From positions 1-54,740 of the forward strand of contig QJWC01000070.1 in the NCBI GenBank assembly GCA_003235475.1: a stretch of DNA of 54,740 nucleotides, written 5' to 3'. Origin of the DNA: Acidimicrobiia bacterium (lineage in GTDB: Bacteria > Actinomycetota > Acidimicrobiia > Spongiisociales > UBA5794). This document shows positions 40,733 to 50,798 of this stretch, piece by piece. Below the pieces are notes generated by a model. The model did no database searches. It had not been told where the DNA came from and saw only the letters and a program-made list of their open reading frames with translations. How positions within the stretch are numbered: position 1 is the stretch's first letter; every line of letters begins with the position of its first letter. The position numbers were made by a program, and so were the translations under genes.

Positions 40733-40790
40733 CCGGACACCTCCACATGTCCGGGGCGACCACGCTCGGACAGAAACATCTGTTGTCCGG
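40733..40790. promoter_or_regulatory. Two inverted-repeat motifs upstream of sigma gene 3
   Basis: CCGGACA-N8-TGTCCGG (40733-40754) and TCGGACA-N11-TGTCCGG (40766-40790). Confidence 0.6.
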
Positions 40791-40827
40791 GAACCGCCGA
40801 TCCGGACATGGGACGGTGAAGGAGTCG

Positions 40828-41403
40828 ATGAGGATGGATGCCCGCATGGCGACGAACACCAACGAGGAAGCACGCTTCCGCAGGTTGTTCCACGCCGAGT
40901 ACGACCCCATCCTGCGGTACTGCCTGCGGCGGCTCCCGACGGCTGACGCCAACGACGCGGCATCGGAGGTGTTCATGGTCGCCTGGCGACGCATGGACGC
41001 ATTTCCCGCCGATAATCCGCGGCTCTGGCTGTACGGGATCGCCCGCAACGTCGTCCGGAACTTCCAACGCTCCGCCAGGCGGTCCCGCCGCCTCGCGGGC
41101 AAGATCGCGGGCCTGTCGCCCGAGGTCGTGGAGAGTCCCGAACGGCAGGTGGTGACCAACGACGAGCTGCGAAGTGTGCTCGTGAGCATGGAGCGCCTTC
41201 GCCCGGACGACCAGGAGATCCTGCGTCTGAAGGCGATGGAGCGGCTCTCGCTTCCTGAAGTGGCATCCGTGCTCGGATGCTCCGAGGAAGCGGCGAGGAA
41301 GCGGTTCGAACGAGCAGCCAAGCGACTTCAGAGCAAGGTCGGCAGTCCCGTGCCGGCATCAACACACATCCCGTGCGATCCAGAAGGGGAGGTGACCGTA
41401 TGA
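40828..41403 (+). CDS. ECF-type sigma factor (copy 3)
   Basis: FRRLFHAEYDPILRYCLRRLPTADANDAASEVFMVAWRRMDAFP...LWLYGIARNVVRNFQRS...LRPDDQEILRLKAMERLSLPEVASVLGCSEEAARKRFERAAKRL. Confidence 0.88.
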   Translation: MRMDARMATNTNEEARFRRLFHAEYDPILRYCLRRLPTADANDAASEVFMVAWRRMDAFPADNPRLWLYGIARNVVRNFQRSARRSRRLAGKIAGLSPEVVESPERQVVTNDELRSVLVSMERLRPDDQEILRLKAMERLSLPEVASVLGCSEEAARKRFERAAKRLQSKVGSPVPASTHIPCDPEGEVTV

Positions 41404-42302
41404 ATGCCGACATGCTGACGAGGCAGATCGCCAACGCCGACGCGTATGCGCCGGAGTTCGATCTACCCGAGGCGGCCCGTCCAGCTGACGTCGCCTTCGC
41501 CGACATCTCGAGGAGGATCGACATGGACGCAAAGGAAATGACCCGAGCAGTCGAGGCGGACCCCCGAAACCGGTGGTCCGGGTGGATGGCCGCAGCCGCG
41601 GCATTCGGCCTTGTGGTACTGCTCGCTGGTGGTGTGATGCTATTGAACGGCAGCAACTCAGAAGTTCCGCCGGCAACGACCCCAACGAACCCGGCGCCAC
41701 CGACCACGCAAGCTTCGGAGCCGACGTCAACGGTCGCAACAACGACCACAACGCAGGCCGTTGAGCAAGTCACCGCGGCAGAGCTGGAGATCATCGCCGC
41801 GTACGAAGCTGCTGTGAACTCGGGAGACGAACAACAGATTAGTGAGGTACTCGCCGCCGACTTCCGGCAGACGACCCAGGGAGAGGGCGACTTCTTCCGC
41901 GCTGCCGATACGTGGATCAGGCAGCAGCTGTTCGAAACGCTCGAGGGATCAAGCGTCACCTACACCGAGTGCGTGCGCAAGGAAGCCGCGGTGTCGTGCA
42001 CTGAGACCTGGACGGGTCCCCGCCAGATTGCGATCATGTGGCGGGACTGGACCGCACAGGTTGACTTCTTCTTCGCCGAGGGCGTGGTGGTCTCGATGCA
42101 TACTCGGCACATGACGTTCCCGGGCATCCCAACGATCGGGGAGACGACCGACAACATGGTGCGTTGGGCAGCCGAGCAGGTCGATGCCGAGACCCTTGCG
42201 GGCCTCGAGAAGTGCGGCGACCCGGCGCTGTACTACGACGTGACCCAGCCCGGTCTTTGCGGCGAGTGGTTCCAGAAATGGATTGATGCCGGTCGGCCCT
42301 AG
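41400..42302 (+). CDS. Single-pass membrane protein, putative anti-sigma factor (copy 3)
   Basis: ATGA overlap with sigma 3; cytoplasmic ...ISRRIDMDAKEMTRAV, TM MAAAAAFGLVVLLAGGVMLL, Thr-rich linker, SnoaL/NTF2-like-looking extracellular domain. Confidence 0.6.
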   Translation: MNADMLTRQIANADAYAPEFDLPEAARPADVAFADISRRIDMDAKEMTRAVEADPRNRWSGWMAAAAAFGLVVLLAGGVMLLNGSNSEVPPATTPTNPAPPTTQASEPTSTVATTTTTQAVEQVTAAELEIIAAYEAAVNSGDEQQISEVLAADFRQTTQGEGDFFRAADTWIRQQLFETLEGSSVTYTECVRKEAAVSCTETWTGPRQIAIMWRDWTAQVDFFFAEGVVVSMHTRHMTFPGIPTIGETTDNMVRWAAEQVDAETLAGLEKCGDPALYYDVTQPGLCGEWFQKWIDAGRP

Positions 42303-42311
42303 AGCTGATGC

Positions 42312-44879
42312 CTAGTTGAAGGCGAGGCTGTCGCCGTCGACGTGGACGGTGACAGCCGAACCTTCGCCCAACTCCCCGTCGAGCACCTTGAGTGCGAGTG
42401 GGTCGGCAACGGCCGTCTGGAGCAGCCGCTTCAGCGGACGTGCACCGTACACCGGGTCGTAGCCGTGGTCCGTGAGCCAGTCGATCGCATCGTCCTTGAG
42501 CTCCACGTTGATCTTCCGATCCGCGAGGCGCTCACGGAGGTCGGCAAATTGGATCTCGACGATGCGCCGCAGGTCAGCCTTCGAGAGGCGGTGGAACACG
42601 ATCGTGTCGTCCACCCGATTCAGGAACTCCGGCCTGAAGTGGGCCCTCACGGCACCCATCACGCGATCGGCGACCACCTCCTCGGGCAGTTCGGGATCGA
42701 TGAACTCAGACCCGAGGTTCGATGTCATCACCAGCACCGAGTTCGTGAAGTCGACGGTGCGGCCATGGCCGTCGGTCATCCGGCCGTCGTCGAGTACCTG
42801 GAGGAGCGCGTTGAAGACGTCGGCATGCGCCTTCTCGACCTCGTCGAGCAGGATCACCGAATACGGACGTCGCCTCACCGCTTCGGTGAGCTGGCCGCCC
42901 TCGTCGTAGCCGACGTACCCGGGAGGCGCGCCGATGAGGCGGCTCACCGAGTGCTTCTCCATGTACTCGGACATGTCGATGCGGACCATCGCCCGCTCGT
43001 CATCGAAGAGGAACTCGGCGAGCGCCCTGGCGAGCTCGGTCTTGCCGACACCCGTCGGACCGAGGAACAGGAACGACCCGATCGGACGGTTCGGATCCGA
43101 GAGTCCTGCCCTCGATCGGCGAATCGCATTGGAGATCGCTGACACCGCAGCGTCCTGGCCGACCACGCGCTCGTGGAGGTGCTCTTCGAGGTGGACGAGC
43201 TTCTGCATCTCGCCTTCCATCAGCTTGGACACGGGGACGCCCGTCCAGCGGCTCACGACCTCTGCCACATCCTCCTCGTCAACCTCCTCCTTGAGCATCT
43301 TCACGTCGCTCTGGAGTTCATCGAGGCGCGCTTGGCCGGCTTCGACCTCCTGCGTCAGTGCCGGCAGCGTTGCGTACCGCAGCTCGGCGGCGCGTTCGAG
43401 GTCTCCTGACCGCTCGGCGCGCTCCGCTTCGGCCTTCGTGTCCTCGAGGCGCTGCTTGGTGGAGCGAATGGCGGCGATGGCCTCCTTCTCGAGGTTCCAG
43501 TGCGCCATCAGCCCGTCGAGTTCCTCGCTGATGTTGGCGAGCTGTTCCTCGATCGTCGCGAGCCGCTCTGCTGACGCGGCGTCCTCCTCCTTGGAGAGCG
43601 CTTGACGCTCGATCTCGAGTTGGCGTCTGCGGCGCTCGAGCTCGTCGATCTCGTCCGGCATCGAGTCGATCTCGATACGGAGCTTGGACGCGGCCTCATC
43701 GACGAGGTCGATGGCCTTGTCGGGGAGATGGCGCCCCGTCACGTAGCGGTCGGAGAGGACCGCAGCAGCGATCAGGGCAGCGTCCGTGATGCGCACGCCG
43801 TGGTGGACCTCGTACCGCTCCTTCAGGCCACGCAGGATCCCGATCGCCTCCTCAACCGATGGCGGGTCAACGAGGACGGGCTGGAAACGACGTTCGAGGG
43901 CCGGATCCTTCTCGACGTACTTGCGGTATTCGTCGAGTGTGGTCGCACCGATCATCCGAAGTTCGCCTCGCGCAAGCATTGGCTTGAGCATGTTGGACGC
44001 GTCCATCGAACCCTCGGCAGCTCCCGCGCCGACGATCGTGTGCATCTCGTCGATGAACGTGATGATCCGGCCCTCGGCGGCCTTGATCTCGTCGAGGGTG
44101 GCCTTCAGGCGCTCCTCGAACTCGCCCCGATACTTGGCGCCGGCGACCATCGACCCTATGTCGAGAGCGACGAGGCGTCTGTCCTTGAGGCTCTCCGGGA
44201 CGTCGCCATCGACGATGCGCTGGGCGAGCCCCTCGGCGATCGCCGTCTTGCCGGTGCCGGGCTCGCCGATGAGGACGGGGTTGTTCTTCGTGCGCCGCGA
44301 GAGGACCTGGATGACGCGGCGGATCTCGTCGTCGCGTCCGATGACCGGATCGAGCTTGCCCTTCCGAGCGTCCTCCGTCAGGTCCCGGCCGTACTGCTCG
44401 AGTGGTGCGTAGGTGTCCTCGGGGTTCTGGGATGTGACCGACTGTGTGCCTCTCACCGACTGGAGCGCCCCATAGATCGCGTCCTTCGTGATGCCCGCAC
44501 CGCGCAGGATGTCGCCCACCTTGCCACGGCTGTTGGCGAGCGCGATGAGGAGGTGTTCGACCGACGTGAATTTGTCCTTCAACGCATCGCGTTCGCCCTC
44601 GGACGCGTCGAGGATCGCGGCCAGATCGGGGGAGAACGCGACGTCCCCGCCACCGGTGACCGTTGGCATTGCCGCGAGCGCGGCATCGAGGGGGTTCCGG
44701 AGATCCGTGGCGTGTGCACCGACCGCTGCCAAAATCGGGTAGACGAGGCCGTCGGTCTGGGCCATCAGGGCATCGAGCAGGTGCTCTGGCTGGACGTAGG
44801 GGTGCGAGCGGGTGACCGCCCGCTCTCTTGCTCCGAGAATGGCTTGCTGGCTTCGTTGGGTGAAGGTGTTGATTTCCAT
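42312..44879 (-). CDS. clpB: ATP-dependent chaperone ClpB
   Basis: [138 protein letters not shown]. Confidence 0.97.
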   Translation of the reverse strand: MEINTFTQRSQQAILGARERAVTRSHPYVQPEHLLDALMAQTDGLVYPILAAVGAHATDLRNPLDAALAAMPTVTGGGDVAFSPDLAAILDASEGERDALKDKFTSVEHLLIALANSRGKVGDILRGAGITKDAIYGALQSVRGTQSVTSQNPEDTYAPLEQYGRDLTEDARKGKLDPVIGRDDEIRRVIQVLSRRTKNNPVLIGEPGTGKTAIAEGLAQRIVDGDVPESLKDRRLVALDIGSMVAGAKYRGEFEERLKATLDEIKAAEGRIITFIDEMHTIVGAGAAEGSMDASNMLKPMLARGELRMIGATTLDEYRKYVEKDPALERRFQPVLVDPPSVEEAIGILRGLKERYEVHHGVRITDAALIAAAVLSDRYVTGRHLPDKAIDLVDEAASKLRIEIDSMPDEIDELERRRRQLEIERQALSKEEDAASAERLATIEEQLANISEELDGLMAHWNLEKEAIAAIRSTKQRLEDTKAEAERAERSGDLERAAELRYATLPALTQEVEAGQARLDELQSDVKMLKEEVDEEDVAEVVSRWTGVPVSKLMEGEMQKLVHLEEHLHERVVGQDAAVSAISNAIRRSRAGLSDPNRPIGSFLFLGPTGVGKTELARALAEFLFDDERAMVRIDMSEYMEKHSVSRLIGAPPGYVGYDEGGQLTEAVRRRPYSVILLDEVEKAHADVFNALLQVLDDGRMTDGHGRTVDFTNSVLVMTSNLGSEFIDPELPEEVVADRVMGAVRAHFRPEFLNRVDDTIVFHRLSKADLRRIVEIQFADLRERLADRKINVELKDDAIDWLTDHGYDPVYGARPLKRLLQTAVADPLALKVLDGELGEGSAVTVHVDGDSLAFN

Positions 44880-44933
44880 GGTGCGTTCCTCAGTGTCAGT
44901 GTACACCCGTACAACCGATGGAGTGAGTGGTCT

Positions 44934-45437
44934 ATGCCAGAAAATCTTAGTGATAACGACTTAGATTCAGTCCACGAGGGACGGGGTGGGGCCTGGGTCG
45001 TCGGCCAAGCGCTCCTCTTCGGATTGTTCCTCGGATCACTGATCTGGGGCGAGTCCGTGGACGACCTTCCCGGACTCGTCGTGATCCAGATCGTGGGGCT
45101 GGCGCTCGCCCTCATCGGGGCCGCGATGTCCGGCTGGGCCGCGGTGCATCACGGAACCAGGCTCACGCCTTTTCCCAAGCCGACGGAGGGCATGCCGCTC
45201 ATCGACTCCGGCCCCTACCGCATCGTGCGACACCCCATGTACACGGGGATCATCGCTTTCGTCCTCGGTGTCGGCCTCGCGTACGCCAACCTTGCGACGG
45301 TTCTGACCGGGATCGCGTTCATCGTCTTCTTCATGGCGAAGACCGGCGAGGAGGAGGACATGCTCATCAGGAATGTGCCCGGATATCGCGAATACCGCTC
45401 TTCCGTCCACTGGAGACTCATCCCATACGTCATGTAG
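44934..45437 (+). CDS. Isoprenylcysteine carboxyl methyltransferase (ICMT)-family membrane protein
   Basis: [32 protein letters not shown]...[23 protein letters not shown]. In-frame ATG 44934 inside the long ORF 43602..45437. Confidence 0.85.
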   Translation: MPENLSDNDLDSVHEGRGGAWVVGQALLFGLFLGSLIWGESVDDLPGLVVIQIVGLALALIGAAMSGWAAVHHGTRLTPFPKPTEGMPLIDSGPYRIVRHPMYTGIIAFVLGVGLAYANLATVLTGIAFIVFFMAKTGEEEDMLIRNVPGYREYRSSVHWRLIPYVM

Positions 45438-45467
45438 CCTCGCCCCGATCGAAACGGAGGTGGCGAA

Positions 45468-45923
45468 ATGGCCGAGAAGGACAGGTTTTCCGACGAGGAG
45501 TGGGATCACCTGACGGCTGCTCCCCTGGCAGCGGCTGCGGCGATCGTTGCCGTGGGCCATCCGGGGCCGATCACAATGCTCAAGGAGCTGAGGGCGGCTG
45601 GCAAGACGATCAAGCGTGGTCGGAAGCGAAAGGACCTACCGGCCGTCGTCGCCGAGATCGTCGCGGTCGATCCGAAGGAGCCGCTCGGTAACGGCAATGC
45701 AAGCGACTACGAGGGCCTTTACGAGAAGTCGATGGCCGCGGTGTCATCGGCAGGTGAGGCGGCTCGGAAGCTCACCCCTGACGAGTTGGACGCGTATGTC
45801 GATTGGGTCAGCGGTCTCGGTACGGCGACTGCAGAGGCCGTCACCGACAAGGGAGACGACGACCCGGTGAGCGACACCGAACGGGAAGCCCTCCAGGAGA
45901 TCGAGCGCCGACTCCGCGGCTGA
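45468..45923 (+). CDS. Hypothetical protein
   Basis: 151 aa ORF with GGAGGTGGCGAA RBS upstream; FSDEEWDHLTAAPLAAAAAIVAVGHPGP. Confidence 0.6.
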   Translation: MAEKDRFSDEEWDHLTAAPLAAAAAIVAVGHPGPITMLKELRAAGKTIKRGRKRKDLPAVVAEIVAVDPKEPLGNGNASDYEGLYEKSMAAVSSAGEAARKLTPDELDAYVDWVSGLGTATAEAVTDKGDDDPVSDTEREALQEIERRLRG

Positions 45924-45961
45924 GCGGGAATCGCCACCACGTCGGCGAGGTTGTTGCGTCC

Positions 45962-46246
45962 ATGGCAAAGGCAGTCTGGAATGGAACCGTGGTCGCCGAG
46001 AGCGACGAGACGATCATGGTCGAGGGCAACCACTACTTCCCGCCCGAAGCCGTGAAGTGGGAGTTCTTCGTCGACTCTCCGGCCCACACCGTATGCGGAT
46101 GGAAGGGCACGGCGAGCTACTACGACGTGGTCGTCGAAGGTGAGACATCGCGGGGCGGCGCGTGGTACTACCCGGATCCGAAGCCAGCCGCATCCGACAT
46201 CAAGGACTACATCGCCTTCTGGCGCGGCATCCGCGTCTCCTCGTAA
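45962..46246 (+). CDS. DUF427 domain protein
   Basis: AVWNGTVVAESDETIMVEGNHYFPPEAVKWEFF...HTVCGWKGTASYYDVVVEGE...AWYYPDPKPAASDIKDYIAFW. Confidence 0.9.
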   Translation: MAKAVWNGTVVAESDETIMVEGNHYFPPEAVKWEFFVDSPAHTVCGWKGTASYYDVVVEGETSRGGAWYYPDPKPAASDIKDYIAFWRGIRVSS

Positions 46247-46249
46247 ATC

Positions 46250-46365
46250 GTCCCCCTTTCAAGGGGGACGGGCGAGCGCAGCGAGCCAGGGGGATCCGCG
46301 TCCTCCACCCTGCGAACCCCCCTGCATCGCACTTCGTGCTCTGCCGTCCCCCCTGAGGGTGGGAC
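46250..46365 (+). repeat. Family A repeat, copy A5 (right arm 46250-46295 then left arm 46315-46365)
   Basis: Arms near-identical to A1 but in swapped order; 3 bp after the DUF427 stop. Confidence 0.9.
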
Positions 46366-46431
46366 GTTCCTCCTTCATCCTCCTCCAGCCTTGGGCGGGG
46401 GAGAGATCCAACGTGTGGCTACATTTGCGGG

Positions 46432-47067
46432 ATGATTCCGATCCGTCTGATCGAGACCGAGCGCGAGGACTTCGACGGTCCCGTCATCGAACTGTGGCGC
46501 GACCGGGACTTCGTCGGTTTCGTCTTCTTCGACGGTGAGTCCACGATCCTCCAGGTCTATCCCGACGGCGAAGGGGATGTCCACGACCTCGACGTCAACG
46601 AACTCCAGACGCTCCTCGACACCGCCGTTCGTATGGTCGACCCTGACGCGTTCAACGACGAGTTGGACGAACTCAGGGAAGCCGCCGCCGCGATCTCACC
46701 GGCTTGGGGGAACGAGCACCCTGCCACGGTGGCGCTGCTCGCAGAGTTCGATCCGCTCGCCGTGCACAGGAGCGAGGACGGAGAGGGCTTCTTCCGAAGG
46801 TCGATCGCAGGACGCTTCATCACGAAGGCCGAGGAACTCGACCTCGCCGTGACCGAGATGGATGGATTCGACCTCGAGGGTGACACGCTCACCCCGATCC
46901 CCGATCTCGTGTTCGAGGTCGCCGACCAGCCGATGATGACATGGTCGGAGTTCAGGGCCTTTGCCAACACGTCGGCGCACAACGCGCTGTCGACCTGGCC
47001 CTCCCGCGACACCGTTGTCGTGGCATTCGTCTTCAAACAGCCGGACGACGAGGAGATCGTTGCCTGA
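46432..47067 (+). CDS. Hypothetical protein
   Basis: 211 aa ORF, MIPIRLIETEREDFDGPVIELWRDRDFVGFVFFDGE; no family recognised. Confidence 0.6.
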   Translation: MIPIRLIETEREDFDGPVIELWRDRDFVGFVFFDGESTILQVYPDGEGDVHDLDVNELQTLLDTAVRMVDPDAFNDELDELREAAAAISPAWGNEHPATVALLAEFDPLAVHRSEDGEGFFRRSIAGRFITKAEELDLAVTEMDGFDLEGDTLTPIPDLVFEVADQPMMTWSEFRAFANTSAHNALSTWPSRDTVVVAFVFKQPDDEEIVA

Positions 47068-47070
47068 CGG

Positions 47071-47427
47071 TCACGCCGTCGCAACGATGAGCACACCCGT
47101 CACGAGGTAGATCGCACCGACCAGCAGCGGCATGTTCGTGATGATCGACTCGGTGCCACGAGGCGTTTCCCACTGCGCGCCGTTGATGTAGAGGTCGAGG
47201 AGCGATCCTGCGATCGGTCCGAGGATCATGGTCAACACGCCGAGCACGATCACCAGGTAACCGGCAACCGTCTGGGTCGCGACGACATCGCACGGCGCGC
47301 CGGGTATGGATCCGTCGCAGAACTCGGGCCATGCAGGAGCGATCCACAAGGCGAGCAGGAACGCCAACCCGTAGCCGAGCAGAGTGAGGATCACCGTGCG
47401 CTTCAGGCGATGGCGAAACGGATTCAT
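47071..47427 (-). CDS. Small membrane protein, hypothetical
   Basis: Three to four hydrophobic segments (VILTLLGYGLAFLLALWIAP, VAGYLVIVLGVLTMILGPIAG, LLVGAIYLVTGVLIVATA). Confidence 0.6.
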   Translation of the reverse strand: MNPFRHRLKRTVILTLLGYGLAFLLALWIAPAWPEFCDGSIPGAPCDVVATQTVAGYLVIVLGVLTMILGPIAGSLLDLYINGAQWETPRGTESIITNMPLLVGAIYLVTGVLIVATA

Positions 47428-47498
47428 GGGGCGATGGTACGCGATCGCGCTCGCGGCTTGGAATCCTGTGTCCGGGTACGCTTGTCCGCGGAAGGAGG

Positions 47499-48587
47499 AT
47501 GATGAGTTCGCCGACGTTTCGACCCGATCTTGACACCATCCCTCGTTACGTTCCCGGCAAACCCATCGAAGAGGTGGCCCGCGAGTTCGGGCTGACGTCC
47601 ATCGACAAGCTCGCATCGAACGAGAACCCGACCGCACCCTTCCCGGCCGTGCGTGAAGCGATCGCCGACGCCGCCCACCTCGTCAATCGATACCCGGACT
47701 CCGCGTCGTACGACCTCACGAATCAGCTCGCCGAGTTCCACGACCTTGCCCCGGAGTCGATCTGGGTCGGCGCTGGTTCATCGGAGGTGCTCAGGTGCAC
47801 GGCGCTCACCGTCGGCGGTCCCGGCACGAGCGCGGTCTACGCCAACCCTTCGTTCATCATGTACGTCATCGGCACGCGGCTTTCTGGTGCAGAAACGGTT
47901 CCGGTTCCCCTGACCGACGCGCTCGACCATGACCTCGACGCGATGCTCGGCGCGCTCCGTGACGACACGACGATCGTCTACGTGTGCAACCCGAACAACC
48001 CGACTGGGGGGATCCGATCGGGGGACGACGTACGGCGGTTCATCGACGAGGTCCCTGAGCGGATCTCGATCGTGGTCGACGAGGCCTATGCCGAATACGT
48101 CACCGACGACCGGTACGAGAGTCTTCTCGAAGAGGCGCCCCTGCGATCGAACGTCCTCGTGGCACGCACGTTCTCGAAGATCTACGGACTCGCCGGCCTC
48201 AGGATCGGGTTCGGCGTCGGCAACCCCGCGCTCATCGACAAGCTCCGCACAACCCAGGCCCCCTTCTCGGTGAGCGCGGTCTCGCAGGCGGCGGCGTCCG
48301 AGGCGCTGCGTTATCAGGACGAGGTCGAGCAGCGCCGCAAGGACAATGCCATCGGCCGGATCACGATGACTGAGGGACTGACCGATCTCGGCTACCGCGT
48401 TGCGCCCTCGCAAGCGAACTTCGTGTACTTCGAGACGCCTGACGCCGAGCGCATCACCGACGGTTTGCTGCACGTGGGCGTCGTCGTCCGACGGTTCGGC
48501 GACGCCATCCGAGTGACAGTCGGCACAGCTGACGAGAACTCCAGGTTCCTGATGGAGATCGCACAGTTCGGAGCGGTCGATGCGTAG
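47499..48587 (+). CDS. hisC: Histidinol-phosphate aminotransferase
   Basis: IPRYVPGKPIEEVAREFGLTSIDKLASNENP, VCNPNNPTGG, VVDEAYAEYV, RTFSKIYGLAGLRIGFGVG. Confidence 0.85.
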   Translation: MMSSPTFRPDLDTIPRYVPGKPIEEVAREFGLTSIDKLASNENPTAPFPAVREAIADAAHLVNRYPDSASYDLTNQLAEFHDLAPESIWVGAGSSEVLRCTALTVGGPGTSAVYANPSFIMYVIGTRLSGAETVPVPLTDALDHDLDAMLGALRDDTTIVYVCNPNNPTGGIRSGDDVRRFIDEVPERISIVVDEAYAEYVTDDRYESLLEEAPLRSNVLVARTFSKIYGLAGLRIGFGVGNPALIDKLRTTQAPFSVSAVSQAAASEALRYQDEVEQRRKDNAIGRITMTEGLTDLGYRVAPSQANFVYFETPDAERITDGLLHVGVVVRRFGDAIRVTVGTADENSRFLMEIAQFGAVDA

Positions 48588-50688
48588 GCCCGAGGACGTC
48601 AAGTGGGATGAACTCACGGAGGTCGTGGCGCTGGACGGGAGTCCGTCGGCCGACGACGGTTGGGTCACAGAGGACCTCGCCGTCGCCTTGTACAAGGACA
48701 TGGTGCGGGCCCGCATCTTCGATCGCCGCGCGACCCAGGCCCAGCGCCAGGGCCGTGTCGGGACCTATGCGATCGCCGAAGGCCACGAGGCCATCCAGGT
48801 CGGGAGCGCCCATGCGCTCCGCGGTGACGACTTCGTCTACCCGGGATACCGCGAGCACGGCGTCCAGATCGCGATGGGGATGCCCTACGAGACGATCCTG
48901 TCGTACTGGCGGGGGCTCCCGAACGCCACATGGGACCCGCGCGAGTACAACCAGATGGTGGTGACGGTTCCGATCGGGAGCCACCTTCCCCATGCCGTCG
49001 GGCATGCCTATGCCGAACAGCTCCGCGGAAACGACGTCGTCACCGTCTCGTACATCGGCGACGGCGGGACATCCGAAAACGACTTTCATTCGGCGCTCAA
49101 CTTCGCCGGCGTCTGGAAGTCCCCGTCGGTCTTCATCGTCTCGAACAACTTCTACGCGATCTCCGTGCCGTTTGAGAAGCAGACGGCAGCCGAGTGGATA
49201 GCGGACAAAGCCGTCGGCTACGGCATCGCCTCGGAGAAGGTGAACGGATTCGACGTGTTCGCCGTGTATCGCGCGACGAAGACCGCGGTCGACAGGGCGA
49301 CGAGCGGTGGCGGCCCGACCCTCATCGAAGCGGTCTGCTACCGCTTCGGCCCGCATGCAACCGCGGACGATCCTGCCCTGTACCGCACCAAGGACGAGGA
49401 AGCGCTGTGGCGCCCGTACGACCCGCTCGACAGGGCCCGCTCGTACATCGAGTCGAAAGGATGGTGGGACTCCGAGCGCGATGCGGAACTGACCGCCGAT
49501 GCGACGGCCGAGTTCGACAAGGCGCTCGACCGGGTGTCTGCGATCGAGCTTCCCGTCCGCGCGGACATCGTGGCACACGTGTTCGATCGGACACCGGCCT
49601 CGATGGTCGAGCAACTCCATCGTCTCGAAGACGGAGCTGGGCAGCCCCGTTCGGAGATCCCCGTCTCGAAGATCTGGACGGTAGGCAAGGATCGGCTTCC
49701 GGACGGTCAGCGTTCCGAGATGACGATGGCCGACGCGATCAACGCAGCGCTCCACCAGGAGATGGCATGGGACCCAACCACCGTCCTCCTCGGTGAGGAT
49801 GTCGCGGTTGCCGGGGGTGTGTTCAGGATCTCTGAGGGGCTGCTCGCCAAGTTCGGGGAGCAGCGCGTGATCGATACGCCGATCAACGAGTCAGGGATCG
49901 TCGGCACTGCGATCGGTATGGCGATGGGCGGTGCGCGGCCGATCGCAGAGATCCAGTTCGAGGGTTTCTCGTATCCCGCGTTCGACCAGATCGCTAGCCA
50001 CCTCGGACGGATCCGGTTCAGGGCTCGCGGCAACACGTCGCTGCCCATGGTGGTGCGGATGCCGAACGGTGCCGGCATCGGGGCGCACGAGCACCACTGC
50101 GACAGCCCCGAGGCGCTCTTCGCCCACATCCCGGGAGTCGTCGTCGTGGTTCCGTCGTCGCCGATCGATGCGAAGGGCCTGCTCGCAGCTGCCATCCGGT
50201 CCGACGATCCGGTGATCTTCCTCGAACCGAAGGTGCTCTACCGAGCTGGCCGCGAGGCTGTCCCAGAGGCGAGGTACGAACTGCCGCTCGGGCGCGCGAA
50301 GGTGCGGCGCGAGGGCACGGATCTGACTCTTGTGACCTATGGCGGAATGGTGCCGGTATCTGAACGAGCCGCGGCCGCAGTCGCGGATGAGGGCATCAGC
50401 GTCGAGCTCATCGACCTTCGGACGATCTACCCGTGGGACGTGGAGACGATCGGTGCCTCAGTGGCGAAGACGGGTCGGCTCCTCGTCGTCCAGGAGCCCC
50501 AGCGCACCGGAGGGATCGCGGCCGAGATCGTCGCCGAGATCGCCGAACGCCACGGCTACGACCTGATCACCCCGCCGCGACGACTGACGGCGACCGACGC
50601 CCCGTGGCCGCAGTTCGCGATCGAGAAGCACGCGCTGATCACAGACGCGATGGTCGCTCACGAGATCCGCGGACTGGTCGGCGGGTAG
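48580..50688 (+). CDS. Thiamine-dependent 2-oxoacid dehydrogenase E1, fused alpha and beta subunits
   Basis: Alpha half: KDMVRARIFDRRATQAQRQGRVGTYAIAEGHEAIQVGSAHAL, VSYIGDGGTSENDFHSALNFAGVWKSPSVFIVSNNFYAIS. Beta half: MTMADAINAALHQEMAWDPTTVLLGEDVAVAGGVFRISEGLLAKFGEQRVIDTPINESGIVGTAIGMAMGG. Confidence 0.92.
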   Translation: MRRPEDVKWDELTEVVALDGSPSADDGWVTEDLAVALYKDMVRARIFDRRATQAQRQGRVGTYAIAEGHEAIQVGSAHALRGDDFVYPGYREHGVQIAMGMPYETILSYWRGLPNATWDPREYNQMVVTVPIGSHLPHAVGHAYAEQLRGNDVVTVSYIGDGGTSENDFHSALNFAGVWKSPSVFIVSNNFYAISVPFEKQTAAEWIADKAVGYGIASEKVNGFDVFAVYRATKTAVDRATSGGGPTLIEAVCYRFGPHATADDPALYRTKDEEALWRPYDPLDRARSYIESKGWWDSERDAELTADATAEFDKALDRVSAIELPVRADIVAHVFDRTPASMVEQLHRLEDGAGQPRSEIPVSKIWTVGKDRLPDGQRSEMTMADAINAALHQEMAWDPTTVLLGEDVAVAGGVFRISEGLLAKFGEQRVIDTPINESGIVGTAIGMAMGGARPIAEIQFEGFSYPAFDQIASHLGRIRFRARGNTSLPMVVRMPNGAGIGAHEHHCDSPEALFAHIPGVVVVVPSSPIDAKGLLAAAIRSDDPVIFLEPKVLYRAGREAVPEARYELPLGRAKVRREGTDLTLVTYGGMVPVSERAAAAVADEGISVELIDLRTIYPWDVETIGASVAKTGRLLVVQEPQRTGGIAAEIVAEIAERHGYDLITPPRRLTATDAPWPQFAIEKHALITDAMVAHEIRGLVGG

Positions 50689-50689
50689 G

Positions 50690-50796
50690 CACCCCCCTGC
50701 ATCGCACCTTCGGTGCTCTGCCGTCCCCCTGAAGGGAGGACACCGTCTCCGTCCCCCTTTCAAGGGGGACGGGCGAGCGGAGCGAGCCAGGGGGAT
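50690..50796 (+). repeat. Family A repeat, copy A6 (left 50690-50741, right 50751-50796)
   Basis: CCCCCCTGCATCGCACCTTCGGTGCTCTGCCGTCCCCCTGAAGGGAGGAC...GTCCCCCTTTCAAGGGGGACGGGCGAGCGGAGCGAGCCAGGGGGAT; fills the gap between convergent genes. Confidence 0.9.
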
Positions 50797-50798
50797 GG

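Noticed and set aside
44942-44968. AATCTTAG-N9-CTTAGATT inverted repeat near the clpB/ICMT start
   Set aside because: One mismatch in an 8-bp arm, lies inside the ICMT coding start, and does not match HAIR or CIRCE; too weak to call.
43602-45437. 611-aa plus-strand ORF
   Set aside because: N-terminal two thirds is antisense to clpB; only the in-frame ICMT-like part from ATG 44934 is real.
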